From: Rhodothermales bacterium
Lineage (GTDB): Bacteria; Bacteroidota; Rhodothermia; Rhodothermales; Bin80
Direction: 5' to 3'
NCBI GenBank assembly: GCA_022822185.1
Contig: JAJECE010000024.1
Coordinates: 1 to 59,957, forward strand
Length of the DNA: 59,957 nucleotides
The notes under the pieces are model-generated. The model ran no database searches and had not been told where the DNA came from. It worked only from the letters and a program-made list of their open reading frames with translations. Shown here piece after piece: positions 46,207 to 54,825 of the stretch (position 1 is the first letter of the stretch; each line of letters starts with the position of its first letter). Position numbers and translations under genes: made by a program.

Positions 46207-46521
46207 GTCTCTGTAATTGATTTGTCAGGTATACATTCTCTATTAGTTTCGGTTCCGGGCCCTGTTCAGACACACAACCAGACAAAGAGATACTGATGCC
46301 AAAGATAGGGATCAGAGATCGTTTAGATCGGGGGAAGTTCATTCCACGATTCAGATATGCCACCCTATAGAACCTCATCAGCAGGGCGATCACCCGCTAC
46401 ACCCGTCTGAGGATACAAGACCAATCCTCCCCCCCACCACCAAGGGTGTAGTCTCCAGAAATGAACATGGGCCCCACCTGAAATGAAGATAGAATCATCC
46501 CTTCCTGATTACCGGGAAATC

Positions 46522-46782
46522 TCAGGGCAATACACCTGCGGCAACAAAAACGCCTACGATAACCAGACCCGTTCCAACGATCCAATACACAAGCCGAGTT
46601 TCAAGAGAACTCAGTTCGCCATGCACAAAATCCTTGGTGGCAAGATCTCCTTGTTGTCGTTCTACGGCATCGACAATAGACTTAGCAATCGCCTCGGCTT
46701 GCTGCCTACCAACCCCTGCATTAGAGAGATTGTTCGCAATGGAAAGCGTATCGGTCATGAGATTAGAAAAAATGTCCATCAT
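46522..46782 (-). CDS. DUF1640-like coiled-coil membrane protein, short form
   Basis: An 86-residue paralogue of 45820-46206. It shares R-x-Q-A-E-A, L-A-T-K-D-F-V-H and the identical T-R-L-V-Y-W-I-V-G-T-G membrane anchor but lacks the S-D-L-R heptad repeats. The two genes are in the same orientation and arose by duplication; the 315-bp spacer between them has no supported gene. Confidence 0.72.
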   Translation of the reverse strand: MMDIFSNLMTDTLSIANNLSNAGVGRQQAEAIAKSIVDAVERQQGDLATKDFVHGELSSLETRLVYWIVGTGLVIVGVFVAAGVLP

Positions 46783-46948
46783 TTTTATGCCATCCTGTCT
46801 CTATTGGTTCCAAACTTGTAACTTTAAAGGCAGTTCTGCTCATGCACCTCCACACACTATGTATACCACATCCGGACACATAGGTACACTTCGTTGAACC
46901 CAACCTGTGCTACATTCGGCACCTTTTGTACGCAATGAACTACCCAAG

Positions 46949-47058
46949 GCAGAAAATCAAGTTATCTTTCCATGCCTGACCACACGTCTCAAAAAGGGCG
47001 AAAAACAGATGGTTTGGCCATGCAGAAAATCAAGTTACCTTTCCATGCCTGACCACAC
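46949..47058. repeat. 37-bp direct repeat flanking a fragment of the dispersed element
   Basis: GCAGAAAATCAAGTTA plus 21 further bases occurs at 46949-46985 and 47022-47058 with one difference. Between them are 36 bp (46986-47021) matching, in inverted orientation, the hairpin part of the 167-bp element. It is a precise repeat-insert-repeat sandwich. Confidence 0.85.
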
Positions 47059-47077
47059 TGTACCCAGACATGCTACA

Positions 47078-47404
47078 AGAAATCGGACACTGACCTGCAC
47101 CCCTGAAAAGATCCGCAATCTGTACAGTATGGTTTTACAGGTTGACCAGACGGTAGACATTCAAGACCTTCGCGGTCGACTGATCGGTGGGGATTTTTTG
47201 GGATAGCCGGCCATCTCCCTGCCCGGTTCGCAGACCTTCTCGTACTTCACCCGCCAAACAATCTCACCAGGGACTACCACGGGAATCGTTTTAGAAAACG
47301 GGATGGCAATCAATATCTGGTGTGGTTTCCAAAAATAATCTCCCTACTCACGCCGATAATAAAATCCAATGCCAGCCCTTCGCATACTGATCAAGCACAT
47401 TTCG
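47078..47404 (+). pseudogene. Relic of the N-terminal part of a DNA methyltransferase
   Basis: The frame R-N-R-T-L-T-C-T-P-E to L-I-G-G-D-F matches the methyltransferase at 39217. A shift near 47200 leads on to H-L-P-A-R-F-A-D-L-L-V-L and a corrupted D-P-P-Y (H-P-P-N), N-L-T and L-L-T-P-I-I-K-S-N-A. The rest of the gene and its endonuclease are missing. It is a dead second copy about 7 kb from the intact one. Confidence 0.75.
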
Positions 47405-47577
47405 CCTGCGCCCGCGGTATCTGAGTCTGAAGCATCTGCGCCCGCGGAGCCGGATTTCGAGATCCTTGAAGTACTGCCCAATCCCGCTTTTTCCGGGACT
47501 CCATGCCTTGATTGGAGCCGGAGTCAATCTACACGCATCCCCTTTAGTCTCCGAACTTTCCTGCAAGGGATATTCTG

Positions 47578-47659
47578 GCGGTGCTGTGTAGCTTCCGGTC
47601 GGTAACTGGAAAGATTAAATTCCGTAACAACTCAGCGGTGCATCAATTAGTCTACCGCG
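47578..47659 (-). mobile_element. Relic of an IS21 istB 3' end
   Basis: About 80 bp match the 3' end of the istB at 58448-58530 (shared AATCTTTCCAGTTACCG and CAGCACCGC). Stops are present in all frames. Only a trace of the transposition helper gene remains. Confidence 0.6.
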
Positions 47660-47737
47660 GGGAGATGCAGAAACAAATAGCTCTGTAGTTTGTATATCTC
47701 CGTAACAGTTGGTATTTATTTTATAATCATAACTAAA

Positions 47738-48385
47738 ATGATCTACGGTGAGTTTTCCCCGCAGGAGTATCCACTGTACTCCCGTCGAGGTGTGTCTGAG
47801 GCACTGAGAATGCCGTACTCCACGCTGTATTCGTGGCTGAAAAGCAATCACAGGGAATCTGTAATATCGGCTTCGGAGTCTGAACATACACTGAATTTTC
47901 TTCAGCTTTCAGAGGCCTTTGCAATCAATTACATGCGGAAAAACCTGGGGATTTCTCTTCATAAAATACGAGAAGCGTCGCAATACCTCGGGCAGAAATT
48001 GAGGATCCCTTATCCGTTAACCAATCCTGGAATCCGCGTAGGAACCGAAGTTTATTTTGAGCATGCCCGGGGGATTTTACTGAATGCAACACGTCATGGG
48101 CAGGTGGAATCGGTTGATCTTATCGGCAGATACATCAGTCGGATTGAGTTTAATGAGGAGGAACTTCCTGATGTATTATATCCCTGGATTCCTGGCGTGG
48201 AGAGAAAGACCATCAGAATTGATCCACGAATCCGGTTTGGGCAGCCTACTATAACCGGAACCGGGATATCCGTCGCAGTTGTACAGGATAGAGTCAAGGC
48301 CGGGGAGTTGCCGCAAGATATTGCGACTAGCTATGGCATCAGTCATAACGAAGTTAAGGATGCCATAGCCTATGCCGCATGCTGA
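47738..48385 (+). CDS. DUF433 antitoxin with N-terminal helix-turn-helix
   Basis: A 215-residue protein. A MerR-like helix-turn-helix (Y-S-R-R-G-V-S-E-A-L-R-M-P-Y-S-T-L-Y-S-W) lies at the N-terminus. A DUF433 domain is at the C-terminus (I-D-P-R-I-R-F-G-Q-P and G-T-G-I-S-V). DUF433 proteins act as antitoxins for PIN-like toxins of the VapC45/DUF5615 group. Its 3' end overlaps the toxin gene by 14 bp. It likely also represses its own operon, as is common for type II antitoxins. ATG 47738 starts just before the helix-turn-helix. Confidence 0.85.
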   Translation: MIYGEFSPQEYPLYSRRGVSEALRMPYSTLYSWLKSNHRESVISASESEHTLNFLQLSEAFAINYMRKNLGISLHKIREASQYLGQKLRIPYPLTNPGIRVGTEVYFEHARGILLNATRHGQVESVDLIGRYISRIEFNEEELPDVLYPWIPGVERKTIRIDPRIRFGQPTITGTGISVAVVQDRVKAGELPQDIATSYGISHNEVKDAIAYAAC

Positions 48386-48779
48386 CTTACCTGTGTTTTA
48401 TGTAGACGAGTGCCTTGACAGCAACAATTTTGTTGAGCCCCTACAGGAATCTGGATTAAATATCGTCCGACATAGGGACATTCTGAACCAAGGCGTCTCT
48501 GACGAGGTTTGGATTAAAGCAGTTGCGGAGGCAGGACATTTCGCGCTAACCCAGGATTATGAGATTGCCCGAAATGCGAATCAAACTCAGTTTGTCATGG
48601 ATAGTCGCCCGGGGTTATTTATTGTTCGATCCAAGGGTAGTACGCACCATGAGAAGGGGCAATTAGTCGTCCGAAACATACAAAATCTACTCAGATTCAT
48701 CGATAAGAACCATCGCCCGTACATCGCATCAATAACAGTCTCAGGGGTGTGGGGACGCAGGCCGAACGGCAGGAACTGA
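48372..48779 (+). CDS. PIN-like domain toxin (DUF5615/VapC45 type)
   Basis: A 135-residue protein with F-Y-V-D-E-C-L-D at the N-terminus and H-F-A-L-T-Q-D-Y-E-I-A in the middle. The acidic residues fit the metal site of PIN-like RNases. It is the downstream partner of the DUF433 antitoxin with overlapping genes. It probably cleaves RNA when released. The pair is intact and likely active. Confidence 0.83.
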   Translation: MPHADLPVFYVDECLDSNNFVEPLQESGLNIVRHRDILNQGVSDEVWIKAVAEAGHFALTQDYEIARNANQTQFVMDSRPGLFIVRSKGSTHHEKGQLVVRNIQNLLRFIDKNHRPYIASITVSGVWGRRPNGRN

Positions 48780-49250
48780 GGACAGAGATATGCAGACACT
48801 ACATATTCTCGTCCAGACGCAAGCCCTCATTGACAAAGCAAATGAATCATCTGATAATTGCCACGCTGTATCCTTGTCTAACGCCAGCAACTTTATTCTG
48901 AGCGGTCACTTATAACTCTCTAATCAGGCAATCTTGGACCGCTAAATAACTTTCTGATTTGACGATTGAACTGTCCGAGCAGGAATGAAGAGGCCGCATT
49001 ACCTGACGGATCCATCGTTTTTGTGAGTTGACCCATGACATCCCCCCCAATCCGACCACCTTCCAATGCATGCCGGCGAATCCTCCCCCAATCCTCCAGA
49101 GGTTTTCTGCAAATACCCTGAACGAACCTGTGACGGCATCTTCCATATTCCGGCGTTACATGCTTACCTTGAGTGCATGCCCCCAGAATACCATACATTG
49201 GGCTTTCCTGTACAGTCTGCCGGGTAAGCCCCTGCCCTTACATGGCTGGA
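48780..49250. other. 470-bp region without a supported gene
   Basis: Two overlapping minus-strand frames of 78 and 92 codons at 48910-49198 have no family signal. Near 48888-48910 a short word recurs from about 11369-11391. Nothing else seen. Confidence 0.35.
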
Positions 49251-49460
49251 TTAATCCTCATTCGCGGCAATGGTCTCCAGATCTTCTACCCTGCGCTTGA
49301 GCACGCTCACCTCGTTTTCTGCATTCTCAAGACGTGCCATCACCTCCTTCAGCAGTGCTTTGCCCCCATGAGTAATCTGACCATCCAGATAAACCCATAG
49401 TACAACCAACCCAACGACAGCCAAAAGCACAAGAGCTCCCAGAATGAGAAAAAATATCAT
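49251..49460 (-). CDS. Small membrane coiled-coil protein, PspB-like
   Basis: A 69-residue protein with an N-terminal transmembrane helix (L-I-L-G-A-L-V-L-L-A-V-V) and a C-terminal coiled coil (R-L-E-N-A-E-N-E-V and R-R-V-E-D-L-E-T-I). The plan is that of phage-shock protein B. Its ATG overlaps the stop of the next upstream gene by one base (TGATG). Here the membrane helix is N-terminal, unlike the coiled-coil proteins elsewhere in the window. Confidence 0.7.
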   Translation of the reverse strand: MIFFLILGALVLLAVVGLVVLWVYLDGQITHGGKALLKEVMARLENAENEVSVLKRRVEDLETIAANED

Positions 49461-49744
49461 CACTGCTTTAGTTTTGCGTTCTGTGCAATCATTTCAGATG
49501 CTTCTATGTCCAATTTCTCCTTTTTGGAAGGATCCTCAAGCAGCCGGGTGACTACAATGGATTCCAGATTTTCAATGCGCTGCTTTGCCGATTCAAGCTG
49601 GTCCTCCGCTTCCGTTAACCGTGCGACATATTCCTCCACAACCGGTGAACTGACCTGCGCTTTCTGGACTTTAATCCATTTTTCAAACGCTGAGTAACAA
49701 AATGGAGTGAGAATGCCAACGATCGCAACAATAGCCCAAATCAT
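49460..49744 (-). CDS. Small membrane coiled-coil protein, PspB-like
   Basis: A 94-residue protein with an N-terminal transmembrane helix (I-W-A-I-V-A-I-V-G-I-L) and a long coiled coil (L-T-E-A-E-D-Q-L-E and R-I-E-N-L-E-S-I-V). The E-N-L-E-S-I-V end resembles that of the downstream partner E-D-L-E-T-I-A, so the two are probably duplicates. They form an operon divergent from rnc. Confidence 0.7.
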   Translation of the reverse strand: MIWAIVAIVGILTPFCYSAFEKWIKVQKAQVSSPVVEEYVARLTEAEDQLESAKQRIENLESIVVTRLLEDPSKKEKLDIEASEMIAQNAKLKQ

Positions 49745-49811
49745 GATTCAAAGTAAATGTTTTGCGGAGACAGAAACTATCAAGGATACTCCGCTGTGAG
49801 TCTGTAGTTGC

Positions 49812-50579
49812 ATGACTGCACAATTTGTTCGCATTCTAAAACACATTCTTCCGCGCAGAAAGCATCCGCGCTGGAAAAAACTTGAGGCAGCCCTCGGGAT
49901 CCGTATCTATAATTTCGCCCTCTTTGAAAAAGCTCTCCGCCATCCCTCTGCACAGCGTAACCACACGCACGGAATTCTTCAGTCCTACGAGCGATTAGAG
50001 TTCCTGGGAGATGCAATTCTGGGGGCAGTCGTCGCCGAATACCTCTACGACAGGTTCCCTGAAGAGATGGAAGGCTTTCTGACCGATACGCGCTCCAAAC
50101 TCGTAAGCGGAACTGCCTGCGCAAAAACGGCCCGTGATCTTGGATTAGGTGACTTTATTGAACTCAATCCCTATATGGAATCACACGGCGGGCGCAAAAA
50201 TAATTCCGTCCTAGCCGACTGTCTGGAGTCCATTATTGGTGCAATTCATCTGGACAGTGGTATAACCCATTCCCGGAATTTTATTCATCAGAACATCCTG
50301 GAATATGTAGACTTCCAGCAACTCACTACGAAAGATGACAACTACAAAAGCAGGCTTCAGGAATATGCACAGGCAAGAGGGTGGCCGCAACCGGAATACT
50401 TCGTTACCGATACCGCTGGTCCTCCACATGACCGTATCTTTACCGTTCATGTTCATGTCAACGGAAACCGCCTCGGCAGAGGTCAGGCAACCAGTAAAAA
50501 GAAAGCGCAGCAACAGGCCGCGCATCAGGCATTGAAGTCACTGACATCAAACCGCAAACACTTTCCAAACAGGTCGTAA
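49812..50579 (+). CDS. rnc: Ribonuclease III
   Basis: A 255-residue double-strand-specific endoribonuclease that processes rRNA and other structured RNAs. The nuclease signature E-R-L-E-F-L-G-D-A-I-L and the later A-D-C-L-E-S-I-I-G-A with the catalytic Glu are present. A dsRNA-binding domain follows at about residues 177-245, ending S-K-K-K-A-Q-Q-Q-A-A. The N-terminal 25 residues before the nuclease core are basic, a usual length for this phylum. gcvP follows after 43 bp. Confidence 0.95.
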   Translation: MTAQFVRILKHILPRRKHPRWKKLEAALGIRIYNFALFEKALRHPSAQRNHTHGILQSYERLEFLGDAILGAVVAEYLYDRFPEEMEGFLTDTRSKLVSGTACAKTARDLGLGDFIELNPYMESHGGRKNNSVLADCLESIIGAIHLDSGITHSRNFIHQNILEYVDFQQLTTKDDNYKSRLQEYAQARGWPQPEYFVTDTAGPPHDRIFTVHVHVNGNRLGRGQATSKKKAQQQAAHQALKSLTSNRKHFPNRS

Positions 50580-50622
50580 AAACTCACGATCCGTTCACCT
50601 TTGAACAACTAACGAACTCGCT

Positions 50623-53472
50623 ATGGGAACCCATTTGCCGCACGCAGACCGTTTTGCCGCCCGTCATATCGGACCCGCAAAACCCGACGTACAGGACATG
50701 GTGCAAACGCTTGGACTTGGTTCGCTCGACGAACTGATCCAGGAAACCATTCCTGCATCCATTCTGGATAATCAACTCCTCAATGTACCGGAATCCCGCC
50801 CTGAACATGTCGTGATTTCTGATCTACGAAAGATCGGGCGGCAAAACAAACTCTTCCGGTCCTATATCGGCATGGGCTACCATGACACGATCACACCGCG
50901 GGCAATCCTGCGTGCGGTACTGGAAAATCCTTCGTGGTACACACAGTACACCCCCTATCAGGCCGAAATTTCTCAGGGCCGTCTGGAAGCGCTTCTAAAC
51001 TTTCAAACCGCGGTCATTGATCTGACCGGTATGGAGATCGCCAATGCCTCTCTTCTGGACGAAGGAACTGCAGCGGCAGAAGCTATGATGATGTTCTCCC
51101 GCCTCACACGGAAACGCAGGAAATTTCTGGTCTCCGACAACTGTCACCCCCAAACCATCAGCGTTGTGAAAGCCAGGTCTGTTCCGCTGGAGATCGACCT
51201 GGTCGTTGCTGATCACAATTCATTCGAATTCACGCCCGAGGTGTTTGGGGCTCTGGTGCAATACCCAGGCTCGGACGGAGTGATTGAGCACTATGAGCAT
51301 CTCTGCAAAGAAGCTCATGAGGCGGGTGCCTATGTTGCAGTCGCTGCTGACCTGCTTAGCCTGGCCCTGCTTCGTGCACCCGGAGAATTCGGAGCAGATG
51401 CCGTAATTGGAAATTCTCAGCGATTTGGCGTACCACTCGGATATGGCGGTCCACATGCGGCATTCTTCGCTACGAAGACGGATTTTCGTCGTCAGGTTCC
51501 AGGGCGCATGATCGGTGTGACCGTTGATATGGATGGCAAACCAGCACTCCGCATGGCACTGCAGATGCGGGAACAGCACATCAAACGGGCACGTGCAACG
51601 AGCAACATCTGCACCGCACAGGTCTTACTTGCGGTCATGGCAGGTGCCTATGCGGTATTTCACGGCCCGGACGGGATCCGAAACATTGCCCTCTGTGTCC
51701 ATATGTGGACACTTGCGCTTGCAAAAGGCCTGCAGGAAAACGGCTATCGCCTCCGGCATAAAGACTTCTTTGACACCATCTGCATTGAGAATCCGCCAGG
51801 TGACCTTCAGGCGAAAGCAGAATCCCAGGGAGTCAACCTCCGCTATATGCCGGATGGAAGTGTCGGCATCTCCCTGAATGAAACCACAACCGAAGCACAT
51901 GTGAACACGCTGCTGTCCCTGTTTGATGCAAACACATCCAGCGCAAAAGAACGGATTGCTTCCGTACCTGCATCGTACGAAGGAATTCTGCCGCGCAATA
52001 CCCCCTACCTAACACACCCTATTTTCAATCAGTACCGCTCTGAAACCGAGTTGATGCGCTACATGCACCGCCTCGCATCCCGTGACCTCTCTCTGACAAC
52101 CAGCATGATCCCGCTCGGCTCCTGTACCATGAAGCTCAATGCCGCGGTGCAGCTAGCCGCCGTTAGCTGGGCGGATTACAACGGACTGCATCCCTTCATT
52201 CCGCTGGATCAGGCCACCGGTTATCAGGAAATCTTTTCGGATCTTGAGAAATGGCTTGGGGAATTGACAGGGTTTTCTGCGGTATCCCTGCAACCGAATT
52301 CCGGAGCGAGCGGAGAGTATGCCGGACTTCTGGTCATCCAGGCATATCTATCCAGTAAAGGGGAATCTCATCGGAATGTGTGTCTTGTTCCCGACTCCGC
52401 CCATGGCACCAACCCTGCCAGCGCGGTTATGGCAGGGATGAAGGTGGTCGTGGTGAAGACTAGCCGCAACGGAGATATTGACTTCATGGATCTGGAAAGA
52501 AAACTGGCCCAGCACAGTGACCGCCTGGCGGCGCTTATGATCACCTACCCGACGACTTACGGCGTATTTGAAGAGCAGATACGGGAAATTTGTAACGCAG
52601 TACATGAACATGGCGGTCAGGTATACATGGATGGCGCGAATATGAATGCACAGGTCGGACTGTGTAAACCTGGAAATTTTGGGGCCGATGTGTGTCATTT
52701 GAATCTGCACAAAACCTTTGCCATCCCGCATGGCGGGGGCGGCCCCGGTGTAGGCCCCATCTGTGTTGCGGAACATCTTGCGCCCTTCCTGCCTGGACAT
52801 CCCCTTATTCCAACCGGTGGAGATCAGGCAATCGGCCCGGTTGCAGCCGCCCCTTATGGAAGCGCAAGTATCCTTCTGATCAGCTGGGCTTATATCGCAC
52901 TGCTGGGTCCAAATGGACTCCGGCGGTCATCGGAAATTGCCATCCTGAACGCCAATTATGTCGCTCAACGCCTGTCTGGGCACTATGAGATCCTGTTCCG
53001 TGGCAAGGGGGGATATGTGGCCCATGAATTTATCCTGGATGTGCGCCCCTTAAAGCGTACGGCAGGCATTGATGCGGTTGATATCGCCAAACGGCTCATG
53101 GACTATGGGTACCATGCACCGACGATGTCCTGGCCCGTTGCTGGAACCATGATGATTGAACCCACCGAAAGCGAATCCAAAGCCGAACTGGATCGGTTCT
53201 GTGATGCAATGATCGCAATACGCGCAGAAATTGCAGAAATTGAAAAAGGAGATCAGGACAAAGAACGCAACATTCTCAAACAGGCACCGCATACTACAGC
53301 ATTGGTATGTGCAGATCATTATGATCTCCCTTATACTAGGACACAGGCAGCTTTTCCTGCCCCCTGGACCAGGGATCATAAATTTTGGCCCACAGTCCGG
53401 AGAATTGACGAGGCCTATGGAGACCGAAACCTGGTTTGCACCTGCCCCCCGATAGAAGAATATCAATCCTGA
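50623..53472 (+). CDS. gcvP: Glycine dehydrogenase (decarboxylating), P-protein
   Basis: A 949-residue fused P-protein of the glycine cleavage system. It decarboxylates glycine with pyridoxal phosphate and passes the aminomethyl group to the H-protein lipoyl arm. N- and C-terminal halves are both complete. The PLP lysine is Lys697 in N-L-H-K-T-F-A-I-P-H-G-G-G-G. F-A-A-R-H-I-G-P at the start and the N-E-T-T-T segment near 425 are typical. gcvH and gcvT are not in the window. Confidence 0.97.
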   Translation: MGTHLPHADRFAARHIGPAKPDVQDMVQTLGLGSLDELIQETIPASILDNQLLNVPESRPEHVVISDLRKIGRQNKLFRSYIGMGYHDTITPRAILRAVLENPSWYTQYTPYQAEISQGRLEALLNFQTAVIDLTGMEIANASLLDEGTAAAEAMMMFSRLTRKRRKFLVSDNCHPQTISVVKARSVPLEIDLVVADHNSFEFTPEVFGALVQYPGSDGVIEHYEHLCKEAHEAGAYVAVAADLLSLALLRAPGEFGADAVIGNSQRFGVPLGYGGPHAAFFATKTDFRRQVPGRMIGVTVDMDGKPALRMALQMREQHIKRARATSNICTAQVLLAVMAGAYAVFHGPDGIRNIALCVHMWTLALAKGLQENGYRLRHKDFFDTICIENPPGDLQAKAESQGVNLRYMPDGSVGISLNETTTEAHVNTLLSLFDANTSSAKERIASVPASYEGILPRNTPYLTHPIFNQYRSETELMRYMHRLASRDLSLTTSMIPLGSCTMKLNAAVQLAAVSWADYNGLHPFIPLDQATGYQEIFSDLEKWLGELTGFSAVSLQPNSGASGEYAGLLVIQAYLSSKGESHRNVCLVPDSAHGTNPASAVMAGMKVVVVKTSRNGDIDFMDLERKLAQHSDRLAALMITYPTTYGVFEEQIREICNAVHEHGGQVYMDGANMNAQVGLCKPGNFGADVCHLNLHKTFAIPHGGGGPGVGPICVAEHLAPFLPGHPLIPTGGDQAIGPVAAAPYGSASILLISWAYIALLGPNGLRRSSEIAILNANYVAQRLSGHYEILFRGKGGYVAHEFILDVRPLKRTAGIDAVDIAKRLMDYGYHAPTMSWPVAGTMMIEPTESESKAELDRFCDAMIAIRAEIAEIEKGDQDKERNILKQAPHTTALVCADHYDLPYTRTQAAFPAPWTRDHKFWPTVRRIDEAYGDRNLVCTCPPIEEYQS

Positions 53473-53476
53473 ATTC

Positions 53477-54814
53477 ATGGCACACGAAATCCTTGAACGC
53501 CTGGGCAAATCCGTAGAATTGCGACTAGGTGCCATTGCCCTTATTACCTTGATCCTGATGATCCCCCTGGCGATTATTGCAGAACTGGTCAATGATCGCA
53601 GTGTGACACGAGAAGAGACGCTTTCGGAAATCGGAAACGAATGGAGCGGCAAACAGACCCTCCTGGGGCCGGTGCTGGTCGTTCCCTATTCCAGTTCTGA
53701 ATATGTGAGCGGCACCACCGGTGAGCCGCTTACCACCGTGCGGCATGCATTTTTTCTCCCCAACACGCTTGCGATCACCGGCACCGTCGAACCGGAAATC
53801 CGCTACCGGGGCATCTATCAGACGATCCTCTATTCTGCTGACCTCACGATCAGCGGGGATTTTTCCGAAGCCGACTTCAGCCGGTGGTCCATTAACGAAG
53901 ACGATATCCGGTGGCAGGAAGCCTTTATTGCCTTTGGCATCACAGATATGCGGGGGGTAAAGGAGGAAGTTTTGATGAATTGGTCCGATTCCATGCTCAC
54001 GTTTGAGTCCGGGATGCAGGAGGCAAACATCCTCGCACCTGCGGGGATCCGTACTCCGGTAATGGCACAGCAGCCGAACGAATTCAGTTTCAATCTTCAA
54101 CTTGACGGGAACGATGAGCTGATGTTCATCCCTGTTGGCAAGACGACCCGGATTGATCTTTCTTCGAGTTGGCCGTCCCCCAGTTTTCGCGGTGCATTTC
54201 TGCCGGATCAGCGGACGATCTCGGACAGCGGCTTCTCGGCGGTCTGGCAGGTTCTGGATCTGAACCGCGCCTTCGCACAGTCCTGGCGCGGAGAGACCGA
54301 GGCCCTGCTGATGGACGCTGCCTTCGGTGTTTCGCTCTACCCCCCGGTCGACCAGTATCGTAAAACGCAGCGTTCCACCCGTTACGGATTCTTATTGATC
54401 GGCCTGACTCTGCTTGCATTCTTTCTGACCGAGATGCGGATCGGCCTGCGGGCGCATCCCTTTCAGTACATTCTGGTGGGGCTGGATCTCTGCCTGTTCT
54501 TTCTGATGCTGCTTGCTCTTGGCGAGCACATGGCCTTTAATCATGCCTACATCCTCTCCGGCATTGCGACCATTGGGCTTGCGGCGCTTTATGCCGGATC
54601 CATTTATCGCTCACGCGGAGTTGGTCTCCTGACCGCAGGCATCCTTACCATTCTGTACACCTTTATCTTCCTGCTTTTGCAGTTGCAGAACTATGCCCTT
54701 TTGGCGGGCAGCATCGGCCTGTTTCTCCTTCTGTCACTCACCATGTATCTGACCCGTAATTTTGCAACCCTGTCCAGAACGTTTCGATCTGCGGAGAACG
54801 AAAAATCCGAATGA
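53477..54814 (+). CDS. creD: CreD-family inner membrane protein
   Basis: A 445-residue CreD protein. An N-terminal transmembrane helix (about residues 17-36) is followed by a large periplasmic beta domain (G-P-V-L-V-V-P-Y) and a C-terminal bundle of about five helices starting near 300 (Y-G-F-L-L-I-G-L-T-L-L-A-F-F). CreD responds to the CreBC two-component system in Enterobacteria; the regulators are absent here. It begins four bases after the gcvP stop, probably one transcript by position only. Confidence 0.9.
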   Translation: MAHEILERLGKSVELRLGAIALITLILMIPLAIIAELVNDRSVTREETLSEIGNEWSGKQTLLGPVLVVPYSSSEYVSGTTGEPLTTVRHAFFLPNTLAITGTVEPEIRYRGIYQTILYSADLTISGDFSEADFSRWSINEDDIRWQEAFIAFGITDMRGVKEEVLMNWSDSMLTFESGMQEANILAPAGIRTPVMAQQPNEFSFNLQLDGNDELMFIPVGKTTRIDLSSSWPSPSFRGAFLPDQRTISDSGFSAVWQVLDLNRAFAQSWRGETEALLMDAAFGVSLYPPVDQYRKTQRSTRYGFLLIGLTLLAFFLTEMRIGLRAHPFQYILVGLDLCLFFLMLLALGEHMAFNHAYILSGIATIGLAALYAGSIYRSRGVGLLTAGILTILYTFIFLLLQLQNYALLAGSIGLFLLLSLTMYLTRNFATLSRTFRSAENEKSE

Positions 54815-54825
54815 GATGGCTGCTT

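Noticed and set aside
48910..49198. Two overlapping minus-strand ORFs of 78 and 92 codons
   Set aside because: No family signal, no ribosome-binding site and no conserved copy in the window.
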